Assembly (NCBI GenBank): GCA_019637155.1
Contig: JAHBWE010000005.1
Coordinates: forward strand, 248,001-312,000
DNA length: 64,000 nt
From: Labilithrix sp.
GTDB lineage: Bacteria > Myxococcota_A > Polyangia > Polyangiales > Polyangiaceae
Direction: 5' to 3'
Within the stretch, counting starts at the first letter, position 1; each line of letters starts with the position of its first letter. This document shows, in pieces, positions 63,540 through 64,000 of the stretch. The notes beneath the pieces are model-generated. The model was not told the origin of the DNA and ran no database searches. It saw only the letters and a program-made list of their open reading frames with translations. The translations under genes were made by a program, and so were the position numbers.

Positions 63540-64000
63540 ATGCGGCTCCGCGGACTCGTCTTCGAGCGACTCGCGACGTTCGAGCGAGCGGAGGTCAACT
63601 TCTGCGACGAGACGGGCGCGCCGCTCGACGCGATCGTCCTCGTCGGCGAGAGCGCGGCGGGCAAGACGATGCTTCTCCGCACGATCGCGGCGATCCTCGC
63701 CGAGGCGGCGGGCGCCGCGTCGGAGCTCGACGCGAGCGACGTCCGTCGCGGCGCAGAGGACGCGCGCTGCCGCGTCGTCCTCGACGAGGCGATCGACGGC
63801 CAGCGCGTGATCGTGACGCTCGAGAAGGAGCTCCCGCGGGAGGGCTGGAGCCGGCTGAAGGGCCTCCCCGCCGCGTCCTTCGAGCGCTGGAGGACCGCGC
63901 TCGCCACGAGCGCGCCGAACGCGGCGTTCGCGGTCGCGCCGAAAGACGACGGCGACGAGGACGAGGGCGACGAGGACGACGGCGATGACGACACGGGCGA
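63540..64000 (+). CDS. P-loop ATPase, SMC/RecF-like (N-terminal part)
   Basis: The gene starts at ATG 63540 (MRLRGLVFERLATFERAEVN) and continues beyond the end of the window; 153 residues are visible. VLVGESAAGKTMLLRTIAAI is a Walker A motif placed after the first beta strands, as in RecF/AAA_23-type ATPases. After about residue 138 the sequence becomes highly acidic (DDGDEDEGDEDDGDDD). The C-terminal half, with Walker B and signature motifs, is not seen, so the partner or process cannot be named. Confidence 0.75.
   Translation, partial: MRLRGLVFERLATFERAEVNFCDETGAPLDAIVLVGESAAGKTMLLRTIAAILAEAAGAASELDASDVRRGAEDARCRVVLDEAIDGQRVIVTLEKELPREGWSRLKGLPAASFERWRTALATSAPNAAFAVAPKDDGDEDEGDEDDGDDDTG

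Overview
The window is a high-GC chromosomal segment with coding on both strands. The gene content points to a predatory or social myxobacterium, probably of the Sorangiineae/Polyangiales type. The evidence is an MglA-like GTPase, eukaryotic-type Ser/Thr kinases, a giant kinase/ATPase/histidine-kinase hybrid, a DUF5939-type nucleotide cyclase, and many lipoproteins with Asp-Ala-Gly-rich linkers after the lipobox Cys. The assignment rests on family knowledge only; no marker RNA gene is present.

Layout. 1-2.3 kb: a phosphotransferase tail, two exported proteins and a metallo-beta-lactamase-fold lipoprotein in one overlapping run. 2.3-3.0 kb: two broken genes (a DUF1554-like tail and a frameshifted coiled-coil protein). 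3.0-6.2 kb (minus strand): an M48 protease, a dynamin-like GTPase and YbaK. 6.2-9.0 kb: a repeat-rich stretch, a membrane-anchored protein with in-frame repeats, and a peroxiredoxin joined to a histone-H1-like tail. 9.0-12.2 kb: MglA-like GTPase, PocR-type histidine kinase and thiL. 12.2-19.4 kb: secreted or lipid-anchored proteins of unknown role. 19.4-28.8 kb (minus strand): small zincin, nei, lhr, a glycine-rich lipoprotein, fmt and two lipoproteins. 28.8-36.9 kb: serC, a truncated darT relic, a cupredoxin, a Ser/Thr kinase with a large extracytoplasmic part, a nucleotide cyclase, an Rpn-family nuclease and a receiver protein.

36.9-45.1 kb is the most unusual region. A lower-GC leader with an inverted repeat precedes a tight plus-strand set: a GNAT protein, a nine-codon ORF behind a textbook Shine-Dalgarno sequence, a strong hairpin, a heme-oxygenase-like diiron-oxidase candidate, and a short YcaO protein. 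A 1785-residue kinase/ATPase/histidine-kinase/receiver hybrid follows. GNAT, diiron oxidase and YcaO together look like a small modification pathway, and the nine-residue peptide is a possible substrate. This is inference; no product is known to me.

45.1-55.6 kb: a small membrane protein, a 1965-residue TPR protein, a PI-PLC-like lipoprotein, a membrane sulfatase-fold enzyme and allA. 55.6-59.5 kb: a sulfur module of two paralogous rhodanese-type lipoproteins (one has lost its active Cys) and two half-size YeeE/YedE permeases. 59.6-64 kb: an SDR sugar-nucleotide enzyme, a Cys-rich lipoprotein, an ArsR-methyltransferase regulator overlapping ahcY (SAM cycle), and the start of an SMC/RecF-like ATPase. 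No tRNA, rRNA, CRISPR array or complete insertion sequence was seen.
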